A stretch of 64,000 nucleotides of DNA, taken from Uloborus plumipes (Eukaryota; Arthropoda; Arachnida; Araneae; Uloboridae). Made by a program: the position numbers and the translations under genes. The notes beneath the pieces are model-generated. The model had not been told where the DNA came from. It searched no databases and worked only from the letters and a program-made list of their open reading frames with translations. The first letter of the stretch is position 1, and each line of letters begins with the position of its first letter. The stretch is from NCBI GenBank assembly GCA_038373865.1, contig JAXGGA010000075.1, positions 124,001-188,000 on the forward strand, written 5' to 3'. Shown here in pieces: positions 63,193 to 64,000 of this stretch.

Positions 63193-63530
63193 AAATACAT
63201 GGCCAGGCTTTGATGAACTATAAGTTGAAAAACTGCTCTAGTCAAGCATAGGTATGGGTATGTATCAATCTGAATCAAGCTCTTTCTGCACTATGTCACA
63301 ATTGTTTCAGTTAGTTTGGAGTCAAATTGTCACTGCTAGAAAAAGCATGGGGAGACAATAGTTGAATTGTTATTGTTTGCTTTCACATTTTTGTGCACAC
63401 TTCAAAATGCTTAATATAGGCATTCAAGGAAGTTTTAAGCAAACAGCCTTTTTTTTCAGTAAACTATAATTATAAAAAATGCTGGCATTTTTTAAAAGTT
63501 GTCACAGAGTTATCTTCAAAATATATATTA

Positions 63531-64000
63531 AACTAGCTGACTCGGCAAACTCTGTTCCGCCTTAAAGGCAATAAATTTTGAATTTATTAAGTTTTTTTAT
63601 TAGAAAATACAAAAAAAAAAAAAAGTACCTACATTAATCATTTGTTATTGTTTCTGTATTTACAACCTATTTTACTGCGCTCCAGAAGCTGTCAGAACAT
63701 GTGCTTTATGTCGCCCGGCGACAAAGGCTCAAAAAAGGCTTAGTTAAAAAGATAATTTTTTCGGACTGCTGCTTATCAACTGACTGTTCCATCTGTAAAT
63801 CCATCCAAACAGATTTTTTTATAGATAATAGTAGTAAGAAGAACCACCTCTTTAACTGCAGTCCAGGAGCTATCCCACCAAGCGCTTTCCACCTCTCAGC
63901 CTCAGAGGCGTAAAAACTCTTTAAGTGACAATCGTTTCTGACAGCTTATCACATATAAATTTCGAGGGAAGTAATGCGTTTGTTTATAATTTACTTCACA
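63531..64000. repeat. Possible interspersed repeat head, cut by the window edge
   Basis: TTAAACTAGCTGACTCGGCA followed by AACTCTGTTCCGCC resembles the widespread 'ACTAGCTGACCCGGCAAAC' head of interspersed repeats in arthropod genomes. The remainder contains short frames only, with no recognised domain, and continues past the window. Confidence 0.35.

Overview
This is an AT-rich eukaryotic genomic window with one clearly recognisable protein-coding gene, so it is not prokaryotic. It has long non-coding stretches, consensus splice signals, many MITE-like transposons, pogo/Tigger-type and hAT-type termini and AT microsatellites. The protein looks like an arthropod multi-finger transcription factor. 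The low GC, large intergenic or intronic space and repeat mix would suit an arachnid such as a spider, but that placement is inference.

The gene is a minus-strand exon (19952-24682 from the first ATG, open back to a splice acceptor at 24722). It encodes about 1,576 residues with 15 C2H2 zinc fingers. Six fingers share an unusual five-cysteine core (C-x2-C-x-K-E-F/L-C-N/S-K-Y-F). Because the exon starts directly after a good acceptor, at least one exon lies upstream at higher coordinates. A CpG-rich, CCAAT- and YY1-like promoter near 57.9-58.6 kb has a minus-strand donor at 58319 and could supply the first exon, which would make 24.7-58.3 kb a first intron of about 33.6 kb. The same promoter has a plus-strand donor at 58578, so it may be bidirectional.

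Layout: 0-19.9 kb is downstream of the gene and non-coding. It holds three families of degenerate tandem repeats (261-800, 2700-3245, 11105-12395), one small MITE (15702-15871) and several GC-rich islands that may be cis-regulatory. 19.95-24.7 kb is the zinc-finger exon. 24.7-58.3 kb is the presumed intron; it holds a GC-rich island with homeodomain and octamer motifs (27.0-27.4 kb), two very large near-perfect palindromes (31.5-33.9 and 34.95-36.6 kb), three copies of a CACTG-ended MITE with an internal minisatellite, and Tc1/mariner-like, pogo/Tigger-like and hAT-like MITEs. 57.9-58.6 kb is the promoter. 58.6-64 kb holds a hAT MITE with an 8-bp target duplication, a duplicated 150-bp repeat, a possible LTR-type promoter and retroelement-like tails.

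The biology visible here is a developmental-type zinc-finger regulator in a large non-coding neighbourhood. The most striking non-coding structure is the pair of kilobase-scale inverted repeats. If they lie in a transcribed intron, they would fold into long double-stranded RNA. No CRISPR array, operon, rRNA gene or confident intact tRNA was seen.
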